Source: Komarekiella atlantica HA4396-MV6
GTDB taxonomy: Bacteria; Cyanobacteriota; Cyanobacteriia; Cyanobacteriales; Nostocaceae
Length of the DNA stretch: 64,000 nt
Assembly (NCBI GenBank): GCA_019359395.1
Contig: JAHHHK010000002.1
Span: 186,001 to 250,000, forward strand
Direction of reading: 5' to 3'
The notes under the pieces are model-generated. The model was not told where the DNA came from and made no database searches. It saw only the letters and a list, made by a program, of their open reading frames with translations. Shown here piece by piece: positions 1-7,481 of this stretch (position 1 is the first letter of the stretch; each line of letters opens with the position of its first letter). The position numbers were made by a program, and so were the translations under genes.

Positions 1-744
1 AAAAACTGTGACAATTTTTTCTATGGTTACTGTCTGTTGTGATGTAGCGAAGAAGGTTGTACTCGTTGTCGGATAGCCAGGTGCGCTGTTGAATTGCAAC
101 GCCGCCTCAGTTCCCGATATTGTTGTTCTAGCAGCCATGCCGATTTCAATTCTGGAGTTGCGGGTGCGACGATATAACCAAAAACCTTGATCTGTTTTAC
201 CTTGGTCTAGCGCTTCCCAATGATTAAAACCCTGATTTTCGGGATAGCCGTTGATGCTAGCTTGAACTTCAATCAACCCATCGAAATCTATTGGCGTTAG
301 CTGGCAGCGTTGCCCTAATATATGCTGATCTGCCAGACTAGCAAAGCGTTCAAAGTGGATGTCTATAGTCTTGCCACTGCGAGAACGCCAACGCAGAGAT
401 CGGCTGAGAATACCTTGGCGTAGGTCAAGTTGGCGATCATATCTCAATATCTCACCTTGATCGAGGCGGAAGCGATCGCCATCGACAATTACTACCAATG
501 GTAGCCAGTCAGGACAATTGGCGAGTTCGGTGTACACCACAGGAACATCATCATAGACACCGTGGATAAAAGTAGCTGGCAACGCATTAGTATACCCTTC
601 CTCAAAGCTACCTCTTGTTCCCAAGTATCCATTGCCGATTGTAAAGACGGTTTCTTTAGAGTGCAACTGGTTAGGGTCAAACTGGGTTTCGATTAATATC
701 CAATCTGTGTAGATAAAATTGCGAGAACGACCGTTGGTATCCAT
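1..744 (-). CDS. Glycoside hydrolase family 65 protein (N-terminal part, runs off window)
   Basis: The minus-strand frame from an ATG at 744 stays open for 248 codons to the window edge, so the C-terminus is missing. The visible part starts MDTNGRSRNFIYTDW and contains a motif like IGNGYLGTRGSFEE followed by FIHGVYDDVP, which matches the N-terminal beta-sandwich domain of GH65 enzymes (maltose, trehalose and kojibiose phosphorylases). The catalytic (alpha/alpha)6 barrel would lie outside the window, so substrate and mechanism cannot be decided. It lies 257 bp downstream of the sucrose synthase gene on the same strand, which suggests a shared role in disaccharide metabolism. No clear Shine-Dalgarno sequence precedes the ATG. 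The family call is fairly firm; the exact activity is open. Confidence 0.8.
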   Translation of the reverse strand, partial: MDTNGRSRNFIYTDWILIETQFDPNQLHSKETVFTIGNGYLGTRGSFEEGYTNALPATFIHGVYDDVPVVYTELANCPDWLPLVVIVDGDRFRLDQGEILRYDRQLDLRQGILSRSLRWRSRSGKTIDIHFERFASLADQHILGQRCQLTPIDFDGLIEVQASINGYPENQGFNHWEALDQGKTDQGFWLYRRTRNSRIEIGMAARTTISGTEAALQFNSAPGYPTTSTTFFATSQQTVTIEKIVTVF

Positions 745-1001
745 ATAGATGGGGAAGGGGGAATGGGGACTAAAAAAGAGTTTTATTAAATAGGTTGGTT
801 GTCTTTTATAGCGTTTATTACCTCAGTGAGGAAGAAGTAATAACCACAGATAAACACTGATAAACACTGCGAAAAGTTCTGTAGGTGGAGAGAAGTCTGA
901 GCGCCGGCGTCCGGCGATCAGAACTTCGGAGTTTCCTAACCTAGGAAACTTTTAAAGACAGATAAGTTTGTACCTCAGCAGACTAGGAAACGCTATATTG
1001 C
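745..1001. other. Intergenic spacer with a perfect 9-bp hairpin
   Basis: The spacer between the sucrose synthase and GH65 genes holds a perfect inverted repeat (arms 930-938 and 942-950, sequence agtttccta with its complement, 3-nt loop). It lies about 50 nt after the sucrose synthase stop codon. There is no T-run on the minus strand, so it is not a classical intrinsic terminator; it may be a dispersed palindromic repeat or an RNA processing site. A GC-rich stretch just before it (901-920) resembles other dispersed repeats in the window. No gene is visible. Confidence 0.5.
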
Positions 1002-3428
1002 CTAATTGCCTGTTCCCTTTATATTCATGTGTTGTTCCAAAATCTTTTCTGCTCTGGGTTTATAAATAAGATGAAATAAGGTTTCCATGTAACGATCCCT
1101 AGCTTCGTTATTTTCCGGCATAACAAAGTTCCAAAAGCTGAAAATTTTAGCAAGCAATAATAACTGACTAGTATGTAGCTGCCAATTATATCTATTACGA
1201 ATTCGCTGACTCATCCACTCAGAAGTTTCTTCCCAGTGTTCGGGATAGTTGTCGCATTGGTCAAGGAAATCTAAAATTTTCTTTGCTGTTCCTGCTAAAT
1301 CGGTGGGGTTGAGATTAAATCCATTTTCTCGATTTTCAATAATTTCTAAAGCGCCGCCAAATTGAGTTGCGAAAGTTGGCAGACCAGAAATCATGGCTTC
1401 TAAAATACTGCGTCCAAAAGCTTCAAATAGAGCAAAGTGAACATAAATTCCCTTGCGATCGCCAATTACTCGGTAAGCTTCGCCTAGGTTATGGCTAGGT
1501 AAGCGCATTCCTAGCCAGCGAATATTTCCGTGGAGACTATATTGATCAATAATGTCATAAATTTTTTGAATTTCCCCTGCTTCTTCTGGGTTTGTAGCTT
1601 CATCTAAATGTAATTTGCTCGTCAACACAATCAGGTTACAACGCTCTTGTAAAGCCTGACTTTTGCCAAAGCATTCAGCCAAACCAGTGAGATTTCTGAT
1701 TGAGGTGATGGGAGCGACGGCGAAGATTGGTCGCTTGTTGTGGTTATCTAAATGACCAAGTATTTGGGGGTCTTCGCGCTTAAATAATAGGTCGTGGACT
1801 TGTTGGCACAGGCTTGGATCTCGGTCTTCTTTTTGGCTGTAGGGAAAGAAGATGTTTTCACTTACTCCCGGCGGCACCATGTTGAACTTAGGACTGAACA
1901 AATCTATTCCATCAACTACATGATACAACTGAGGCATAGTAAATAACTTATATGACTCATACTGACCTATAGTTTCTGGTGTACCGACAATTTCCTGGTA
2001 GGATGAAGTGATAATAAAGTCGGCTGCATTCATGCTAATCAGATCAGCGGTAAATTGTGCCGAGAAGTGATATTGTTCTTCTAAGTCTTGCCAATACAAA
2101 TTACTAAATAAATATTTCGGCTTTTCCAATGAGTGAGCAATATTGCACTGAGTAACTTTCATCCGGCGGGAAAGGAGAAAGGCTACTAAATTGCCGTCGC
2201 TGTAGTTACCAATAATCAGATTAGGACGACCTTTGAATTGAGTTAACAAATCTCTTTCTGCATCCAGACCAAATTGTTCTAAATAGGGCCAAATTTCAAA
2301 TTTAGAAATCCAATTGTTGGTAATTTCAGGGTTGAATTCAGAAAAAGGAACCCGCAAGATCCAAGCATTTTCGGTATCATGAACTTTTTCAAGGCGCAGG
2401 TTGCAGAATGTACCTTCGCAGTTAGGAATGAGCCGAGTGAGAATAATTACATGAGGTTTAATACCCAGCAGATCTAGTCCAGCAAGTTTGATTTCTTGAC
2501 GCAGTTTGTTTTCTAAGCTGCGAGCTTGTTCAAGAACGTAGATAACTTGACCAAGTGTTTCATCTCGTCCTAAGACATCCTCTTGAGCAACCCAGCCATG
2601 TATGGAAATGAGGACAACGCGAAAAACAGCAGGGACACGGGCCACAAATGCCTCAAGAATGGCAGGTTGTGGAGTTTCGATCAGTCGTTCAAGGAGTTCT
2701 AGGGTTTCGCGGACTCGCGCGGCTGTGTTACCCCAACCTGGTTCAAAACCGAGTTCTTGGAATTCTGAACGAAATTTCTCGTAGGGTTCGTTTGGGTGTC
2801 GCTCACTGAGGAACTTGAGGGCTTGCTTAACTTGTTTAGCTAGTTGGAGACCAGAGGGAATACGATTATTGAGCAGTAGACGAATCCCATCGTGTTCAAG
2901 TCTGTCTAAGGCTAGATACAACAGGTCTAGCCAATATTGGGGGTCAGTTAGTAATTGACTGCACAGGTAACGGTTAAGAAAGGCAAAACCTTGACCGATA
3001 TTTCTGGGGTCGTCGATATTGGGGGAACCCTTGTAAAAGGGATGCAGATCTATTTCGAGGATGTGGGGTTGGTAGCGGTTGACTAGGCGATCGCTCACAT
3101 CTAGCAACGCTTGAGGCTTCATCAACTCGAACCTCGTGAAATCGGCTGTCAGTCGCCAAACTTCTGGGCTAGCAATCCTGGGTCGAATCACAAACCAGGT
3201 ACTTTCCTCTTCCAGAATTATCTCATGAGTGTAGTTTATTAGTTTGCCAACCGAGGAAGAGTGATAAAAGTAAGCTGGTTTTTCGGATTGCTGACAGTAG
3301 TCGGCAAAAGTTTGCAAAATCTCATTTCTCAGGAAGTATCGCTTACCTGAGATACTTAACGCATGGATCAACTGACGCAGAGCAGTTTTTTCATCACTAT
3401 CAAAGACAGATTGAACTAGTTCATGCAT
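1002..3428 (-). CDS. sus: Sucrose synthase
   Basis: Encodes an 808-residue GT4 enzyme that reversibly makes UDP- or ADP-glucose and fructose from sucrose; in filamentous cyanobacteria it acts mainly in sucrose cleavage. The length equals known Nostoc enzymes (about 805). Signature segments are RVVLISIHGW and DETLGQVIYVLEQ in the first Rossmann half, PNLIIGNYSDGNLVA, AHSLEKPKYLF and MNAADFIITSSYQEI in the middle, and the GT-B donor-site E-x7-E motif as FEAFGRSILEAM near residue 695. The ATG at 3428 is preceded by CTGGAG, a plausible ribosome binding site. The GH65 gene lies downstream on the same strand. Nostoc strains carry two paralogues (susA, susB), and I cannot tell which this is. No truncation is seen. 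Confidence 0.93.
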   Translation of the reverse strand: MHELVQSVFDSDEKTALRQLIHALSISGKRYFLRNEILQTFADYCQQSEKPAYFYHSSSVGKLINYTHEIILEEESTWFVIRPRIASPEVWRLTADFTRFELMKPQALLDVSDRLVNRYQPHILEIDLHPFYKGSPNIDDPRNIGQGFAFLNRYLCSQLLTDPQYWLDLLYLALDRLEHDGIRLLLNNRIPSGLQLAKQVKQALKFLSERHPNEPYEKFRSEFQELGFEPGWGNTAARVRETLELLERLIETPQPAILEAFVARVPAVFRVVLISIHGWVAQEDVLGRDETLGQVIYVLEQARSLENKLRQEIKLAGLDLLGIKPHVIILTRLIPNCEGTFCNLRLEKVHDTENAWILRVPFSEFNPEITNNWISKFEIWPYLEQFGLDAERDLLTQFKGRPNLIIGNYSDGNLVAFLLSRRMKVTQCNIAHSLEKPKYLFSNLYWQDLEEQYHFSAQFTADLISMNAADFIITSSYQEIVGTPETIGQYESYKLFTMPQLYHVVDGIDLFSPKFNMVPPGVSENIFFPYSQKEDRDPSLCQQVHDLLFKREDPQILGHLDNHNKRPIFAVAPITSIRNLTGLAECFGKSQALQERCNLIVLTSKLHLDEATNPEEAGEIQKIYDIIDQYSLHGNIRWLGMRLPSHNLGEAYRVIGDRKGIYVHFALFEAFGRSILEAMISGLPTFATQFGGALEIIENRENGFNLNPTDLAGTAKKILDFLDQCDNYPEHWEETSEWMSQRIRNRYNWQLHTSQLLLLAKIFSFWNFVMPENNEARDRYMETLFHLIYKPRAEKILEQHMNIKGTGN

Positions 3429-3765
3429 GACGAACTCCAGAAGTCTAACTGGGTTACAACCTCATTTTTTCTCTTCAACAACTTTGCTTTTGTATAGTAC
3501 TCAAGTATAGGTTAGGACAATGTTGATTGCTCAAAGCCTTAAATTACCTAGATTTATACTCAGTACTTAGCACGGGCTAAACTATAGCTATCCGTACTTT
3601 AGCACTTTGCTACATGACACGTTCTATGAGGCACAATTCCCTCTTAAGCGTAGTTAAACTTGCAAATCTTCGCTTCTAACTATGGGATGAAACCAATTCG
3701 TAATTCGTCGTTGCAGGGTCGAGGTTTCAAACCTTTATTTTAGTTGTGTTGTAAAATTACAATCT
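3429..3765. other. Intergenic region without recognisable gene
   Basis: This is the upstream region of the sucrose synthase gene, up to the end of the transposon. No coding sequence or strong hairpin is visible. It should hold the sucrose synthase promoter, but no convincing -35/-10 pair could be chosen by eye. Confidence 0.5.
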
Positions 3766-3781
3766 TCCTCAGTGACATACT

Positions 3782-3811
3782 CCTACACTGATGCTTCGCA
3801 TACAGTGTAGG
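3782..3811. repeat. Perfect hairpin in the tnpB-side end of the IS605 element
   Basis: Arms 3782-3790 (cctacactg) and 3803-3811 are exactly complementary around a 12-nt loop. The position outside the tnpB stop codon fits the right-end hairpin that the Y1 transposase recognises. A second smaller hairpin, 3897-3911 (cggagg, aaa, cctccg), sits immediately beyond the tnpB stop and would lie in the tnpB-associated guide RNA (omega/re RNA) region, which in this family overlaps the gene end and continues to the transposon end. Confidence 0.6.
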
Positions 3812-3913
3812 CTTCCAAGACAATCCGGCTACCGCTTAGGAGACTCTTGACTTTAAGAACAGAATGCCCTGCCGCTCTCTCTTACAAAGTTTAGATCGGA
3901 GGAAACCTCCGCT

Positions 3914-5056
3914 CTAACTTTGCGCTATTTTTAGATTTATTGCTGCATTATGGTCACGGTCAAGACTGCACCCACAATTAGAGCAATCGTGCCAACGTTC
4001 ATGTAGCTTTTTAGGAACTTTCACACCACAACTAGAACAATCTTGACTAGTACCAGATGCTTTAACTGGGATAACCAACAAACCCGCATTTTCGGCTTTG
4101 TTTGTCAGTATTGACAGAAAGCTTGACCATCCAGCATCAAGTATAGATTTAGCTAGTTTGGTTTTACAAAGTCCTTTAATATTCAAATCTTCAACCGCTA
4201 TAACATCATATTTTTTCAACAGATTGTTAGCTGTTTTGAAATGAAAGTCTTTGCGTTTATCGCCAACTTTTTTATGTTGTTTACCTAGCTGCTTAACGGT
4301 TTTCTGCCTACGCTTACTGCCTTTCTTGCGTCGTGAAACACGTTTCTGAATAACTCGTAAACGCTTTTGAGCTTTGCGGTAATGCTGGGGAATAGAAACA
4401 GTTTCACCATCAGCAGTTGTCAAAAACTCTTTCAGTCCAACATCAATACCTGTTATAGATTCAGGGTTAAAATCAGGCTTGATTGTTGTAACCGTAGCAT
4501 CTTCTAGGCTGAGAGTTAAGTAATAACCATCAGCTTTTTTGGTTAGAGATGCTGTTTTAATTTTAAATCCGTCAGGGATAGCACGATGCAAAATAACCTT
4601 AATGTTGCCAAGCATTGGCAGATTAATTAAATTACCTTGCAAGCATCCGTCTTTTATTTGAGGATAAGTAAAAGTTCTGTAACGGTCACGAGGCTTAAAC
4701 CTGGGTCTGCCGCTACGTTTACCATTACTATCACCTTTTAGGAGTCTGTCAAAATTTACCTTAACTCGCTTAACAACATCTTGCAAAACTTGCGAGTAAA
4801 TCTCACCATAATGTGGACGAGTTTTCTTGAGTTTAGGTAGAGTTTTCTTTTGAGAGTAATAGTCTGGATTATCTCTTAATTCTGGTAGGTAACAAATAAG
4901 AGGACAAGCGTTGACAGGACAACGATTTTGTTCGTACCAGTTAAATCTATCAGCCAATAAATAATTATATTGAACGCAAAGCATAGACAACCATTTATCT
5001 ATATCTTGTGCTTGCTGTTTTGTTGGGCGTAGCTTGTACTGGTACGCTGTCCGCAT
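3914..5056 (-). CDS. tnpB: TnpB RNA-guided endonuclease of the IS605 element
   Basis: Encodes a 380-residue protein with a helix-turn-helix-like N-terminus ([15 protein letters not shown]) and a C-terminal RuvC-like nuclease. The catalytic acidic residues are present: D in GIDVGLKEF (about 203), E in [10 protein letters not shown] (about 292) and D in LDRDHNAA (about 366). The zinc-ribbon cysteine pairs CSSCG and CSNCG lie between the last two. TnpB proteins are transposon-encoded RNA-guided DNA nucleases, ancestors of Cas12, that use an RNA from the transposon end. Full length and an intact active site suggest a functional copy. It is divergent from tnpA at 5133. Confidence 0.93.
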   Translation of the reverse strand: MRTAYQYKLRPTKQQAQDIDKWLSMLCVQYNYLLADRFNWYEQNRCPVNACPLICYLPELRDNPDYYSQKKTLPKLKKTRPHYGEIYSQVLQDVVKRVKVNFDRLLKGDSNGKRSGRPRFKPRDRYRTFTYPQIKDGCLQGNLINLPMLGNIKVILHRAIPDGFKIKTASLTKKADGYYLTLSLEDATVTTIKPDFNPESITGIDVGLKEFLTTADGETVSIPQHYRKAQKRLRVIQKRVSRRKKGSKRRQKTVKQLGKQHKKVGDKRKDFHFKTANNLLKKYDVIAVEDLNIKGLCKTKLAKSILDAGWSSFLSILTNKAENAGLLVIPVKASGTSQDCSSCGVKVPKKLHERWHDCSNCGCSLDRDHNAAINLKIAQS

Positions 5057-5132
5057 TTGTTTATCACCACCTTTTTAAATCAGTGTTACTATTTTAATAT
5101 ACACCAATTAAATCAGATATTCCAAAATTACT

Positions 5133-5564
5133 ATGAAAAATGATTTTGTCTCAAAAGGTAGGTCTGTCAGTGACCTTAAAACGCATTTAGTTTTGACTAC
5201 AAAATATAGACGCAAAGCCTTTACTAGCAAGATGCTAGAGCAATTACACGTTATCTTTGAAGAGTTATTGATTAAATGGGATTGCAAGCTTGTTGAGTTT
5301 AACGGTGAAAATAACCACGTTCACTTGCTTTTTCAGTATCACCCGGATTTAGAACTCAGCAAATTAGTAAACAACTTGAAGTCTGTTTCTTCTAGAAAGT
5401 TGCGTCAAGAATTTTCTGAGCATCTAGAAAAGTTCTACAGTAAAGATGTTTTTTGGAACGGTTCTTATTTTATTGCTAGCTGTGGCGGTGTTACGGTTTC
5501 AACTCTGCGAAAATATATTGAGAATCAAAACAGTCCAAAAAGTGGCGATTCCGACGCTCGATGA
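5133..5564 (+). CDS. tnpA: IS200-type Y1 HUH transposase TnpA
   Basis: This 143-residue single-strand transposase of the IS200/IS605 family carries the metal-binding HUH motif as NHVHLLFQY (about residues 61-69) and the nucleophilic tyrosine in STLRKYIENQ (about residue 128). It cuts and joins the hairpin-bearing ends of the element as single-stranded DNA. Its length is normal for the family, so it appears intact. The 76-bp space to the divergent tnpB probably contains both promoters. The C-terminal stretch after the tyrosine helix (QNSPKSGDSDAR) is short but typical. Confidence 0.92.
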   Translation: MKNDFVSKGRSVSDLKTHLVLTTKYRRKAFTSKMLEQLHVIFEELLIKWDCKLVEFNGENNHVHLLFQYHPDLELSKLVNNLKSVSSRKLRQEFSEHLEKFYSKDVFWNGSYFIASCGGVTVSTLRKYIENQNSPKSGDSDAR

Positions 5565-5695
5565 CTCGCTACCGCTTCGCTATCACCGACCCATTTCACT
5601 GTCAATCCTGCGGATTGATTTGTTTATGGGTCAATTCGTCATCACCCAAAAATTCATCTCGTCACCTCCCTTCGGGTAGGCGAGAGGCTTCTTTT

Positions 5696-5812
5696 TTATT
5701 TAGCTAACTCCTCTGGTTTCAATAGCTTGGTGATGTGAGCTTGAAATCCAGCAGCCAGTGCTTTTTGTTGGTCAATATCTCCGGCATAAGCAGTTAATGC
5801 GATCGCCGGAAT
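5696..5812 (-). pseudogene. Truncated response-regulator receiver domain fragment
   Basis: Read on the minus strand, 5812 to 5696 encodes [19 protein letters not shown] and continues through AAGFQ to KPEELAK and a stop. This is the last third of a REC domain (the ALTA motif and the K of the KP motif), as found at the C-terminus of hybrid histidine kinases. Upstream homology stops at about 5813, next to a MITE-like element, and the stop codon lies at the estimated transposon edge. The rest of the gene is absent from the window, so this is a remnant left by insertions or deletion. Confidence 0.7.
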
Positions 5813-5828
5813 TGTTCACCCCTGATTG

Positions 5829-5997
5829 AGCTACGGTGTACACACAAGTCTTTTAGAGTTGCCCCACAGGCTTTTGATCCCCCCAACCCTCTTCAAAAGC
5901 AGGGCAAAAACCGCTCAAAGTTCCCCTTTTTAAGGGGGATTTAAGAGGATCTACAACGATTTTGGTTTTGTACTCCAGATGTGTGTACACCGTAGCT
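5829..5997. repeat. MITE-like element with 18-bp perfect terminal inverted repeats
   Basis: The arms agctacggtgtacacaca (5829-5846) and its exact reverse complement (5980-5997) bound a 169-bp non-coding unit. The interior contains a C-rich/G-rich fold-back (around 5880-5945) similar to widely dispersed cyanobacterial repeats. No open reading frame is present. No target-site duplication is obvious in the flanks (left ...attg, right gact...). It lies between the response-regulator fragment and exoD. Confidence 0.7.
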
Positions 5998-6082
5998 GAC
6001 TTACCTGAGAAAAATTTGGTATTTTAAGAATTAGCTATGCTTGTATTTATATTTACCTTTTTTTAACTGGTCGCGGCAAGGA

Positions 6083-6180
6083 GTCTCCCACCATACGTAC
6101 TCGTTGGTGGAGGAGGAATGCCGCTCCGGGACTGGGTATTGGAGAAATGCTCCAAAATATGTCCGGGGTTAAAGCCCCTT
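6083..6180. other. Structured non-coding segment with several small hairpins
   Basis: Three short stems are visible: ctcccacca (6085-6093) with near-complement ending at 6112, ggag/ctcc at 6141-6153, and gggg/cccc at 6165-6178. The segment lies directly before exoD and has no coding potential. It could be a decayed transposon end or part of the exoD leader; I cannot distinguish these. Confidence 0.3.
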
Positions 6181-6271
6181 CCATAATTTTTTGTTTAATT
6201 ACCACTACCCCAATCCCCGTTACTTAAGTGAAGTTAGTTATTGTGTGGCAACTCGCATCAACTCGCACCAA

Positions 6272-6877
6272 ATGCATCTGAGATTTTCTCAAGACATTAA
6301 ATCCCTGCTGCAACGCTTATCTGAAAAGTCGTTGACTCTAGGCGATATTCTGGCAGAAACTTCTGAACGGGGATTTAGCCTGGTAATTGCATTACTGGTT
6401 TTGCCTTTTTTGTTTCCTATGCCACCGGGATTAGCTGGGCCGTTTGGTGCTGCTTGCTTGCTGTTATCAGTGCAGATGGTTTTGGGGAGGCGATCGCCTT
6501 GGCTACCCAGAAGAATCGCTAACTACAAATTTCCTCGCTCTTTTGCCCAGTTACTTTTGCAAAACCTGGGACGTCTTACCAAGGTGTTACAAAAAATCGC
6601 CCGTCCTCGGTTAGCGAAAATAGCCCATCATCCTTTAACTTGGCGAATTAATGGGCTTTGTATTTCTTGGTTAACACTGTTGCTCATGTCACCAATTCCC
6701 TTTACAAATCCCATCCCCACTGTAGGTATTTTACTTTTGGCAGTTGCCACTATCGAATCTGACGGTTTATTAATTTGCATAAGTTACGTAATCACTGCCT
6801 TGATTACCTTATTATTTGCATTCATTGGTTATGCACTTTGGTTAGCTCCCAGTTGGCTACCATCTATATTTAAATAA
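6272..6877 (+). CDS. exoD: ExoD family exopolysaccharide synthesis protein
   Basis: Encodes an integral membrane protein of about 201 residues. The N-terminal segment LTLGDILAETSERGFSLVI followed by FLFPMPPGLAGPFGA and VLGRRSPWLPRR is the ExoD signature, and two to three further hydrophobic segments follow (SWLTLLLMSPIPF, TVGILLLAVATIE, VITALITLLFAFIGYALWL). ExoD was defined in rhizobia as affecting exopolysaccharide production; its biochemical role is not established. The frame is open from a TTG at 6191, but those first 27 codons look non-family and the ATG at 6272 (MHLRFSQD) is the better start. Its 3' end meets the terminator of an oppositely oriented sRNA copy. Confidence 0.85.
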   Translation: MHLRFSQDIKSLLQRLSEKSLTLGDILAETSERGFSLVIALLVLPFLFPMPPGLAGPFGAACLLLSVQMVLGRRSPWLPRRIANYKFPRSFAQLLLQNLGRLTKVLQKIARPRLAKIAHHPLTWRINGLCISWLTLLLMSPIPFTNPIPTVGILLLAVATIESDGLLICISYVITALITLLFAFIGYALWLAPSWLPSIFK

Positions 6878-6930
6878 TAAAAGCCCCCAGCCAAAGGCTG
6901 AGAGCAATAATTTTTAAGGGTGCATCTACT
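6877..6930 (-). ncRNA. Small RNA gene, tandem array A, copy 1
   Basis: This is the first of three similar units on the minus strand. The predicted transcript begins near agatgcaccc and ends in a stem-loop (cagcc ttt ggctg) followed by cttttatt, an intrinsic-terminator shape. Upstream on the minus strand lies tcccggatac (6957-6967) and an AT-rich -10-like stretch (ggataaataaat), then the block atagtagatgcacc shared by all copies. The estimated RNA is about 55 nt. The end points are inferred from sequence conservation, not measured. The terminator overlaps the end of exoD, which runs towards it. Confidence 0.55.
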
Positions 6931-7023
6931 ATTTATTTATCCATTTAACTGATTGCTGTATCCGGGAAAATCTCGCTGATTACAAAAAGATTTTTTATGG
7001 ATAAAATATTAGAATTAGATAGA

Positions 7024-7077
7024 ATAAAAGCCCCCAGCCAAAGGCTGAGAGCAATAATTTTTAAGGGTGCATCTACT
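7024..7077 (-). ncRNA. Small RNA gene, tandem array A, copy 2
   Basis: The transcribed block is nearly identical to copy 1 over about 55 bp (terminator stem, gcaataatttttaa spacer, gggtgcatctactat). The promoter-like part is conserved more loosely (tcctgatgca at about 7104-7113 on the minus strand, -10-like tacatagat). The distance from copy 1 is 147 bp. Such arrays, where each repeat has its own promoter and terminator, are known for NsiR1 of heterocystous cyanobacteria. Confidence 0.55.
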
Positions 7078-7182
7078 ATCTATGTATACACCTAAGTTAT
7101 TGTTGCATCAGGATAAAATGGATATTTGAAAAAAAGTTTTTAAGATTACGACATTATTAACACTCAGTAATGAAAAATTGGC

Positions 7183-7239
7183 AAAAAAAAGCCTTCAACT
7201 AAAAGCTGAGGGCTTTGATTTAATTAAGGTGCATCTACT
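7183..7239 (-). ncRNA. Small RNA gene, tandem array A, copy 3
   Basis: This is the most diverged copy. The terminator stem differs in sequence (cctcagc tttt gttgaagg) but keeps the fold by compensatory changes and is followed by a stronger T-run of eight. The block ggtgcatctactat (7228-7241) and the upstream tcctgatgcagc with a -10-like tatatagat are conserved. The distance from copy 2 is 162 bp. Conservation of promoter and 5' end with stem co-variation argues for a real RNA. Confidence 0.55.
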
Positions 7240-7481
7240 ATCTATATATCCGCTTTGGTTATGGCTGCATCAGGAAGAATTGAAAAAAACGAGCGCTTTT
7301 GTAGATGGAAAAACGAGGTTGTTTGTTGCTGTAAGAGTAGCGATCGCTCTGATTTTGGCGTGATTCGGATATAGGAAAACACTAAGTAAACTCTCTTTCA
7401 GGTAAATTTAAAGTTGGCTGGTGTGATAGATAATGATTGAAAGTAGTAAGCTTGAACGCAATAATTTCAGATATAGAAATC

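Larger units (their letters stand above)
3770..5690. mobile_element. IS200/IS605-type insertion sequence with divergent tnpA and tnpB
   Basis: Two divergent genes, tnpB (minus) and a Y1 HUH tnpA (plus), are separated by 76 bp, the layout of IS605. The outer flanks carry hairpins: a perfect 9-bp stem at 3782-3811 beyond the tnpB stop, and an imperfect stem around 5661-5681 beyond the tnpA stop. IS605 elements end in subterminal hairpins and lack inverted repeats and target duplications, so the exact ends cannot be fixed; 3770 and 5690 are estimates. Both proteins keep their catalytic residues, so the element may still be active. On the tnpA side it abuts a truncated response-regulator fragment. 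Confidence 0.8.

Noticed and set aside
492-680. Open frame of 62 codons on the minus strand
   Set aside because: It overlaps the GH65 coding frame on the same strand in another phase; the GH65 frame has family motifs.
7178-7363. Plus-strand frame of 61 codons
   Set aside because: It crosses the terminator and promoter of sRNA copy 3 and has no homologous look.
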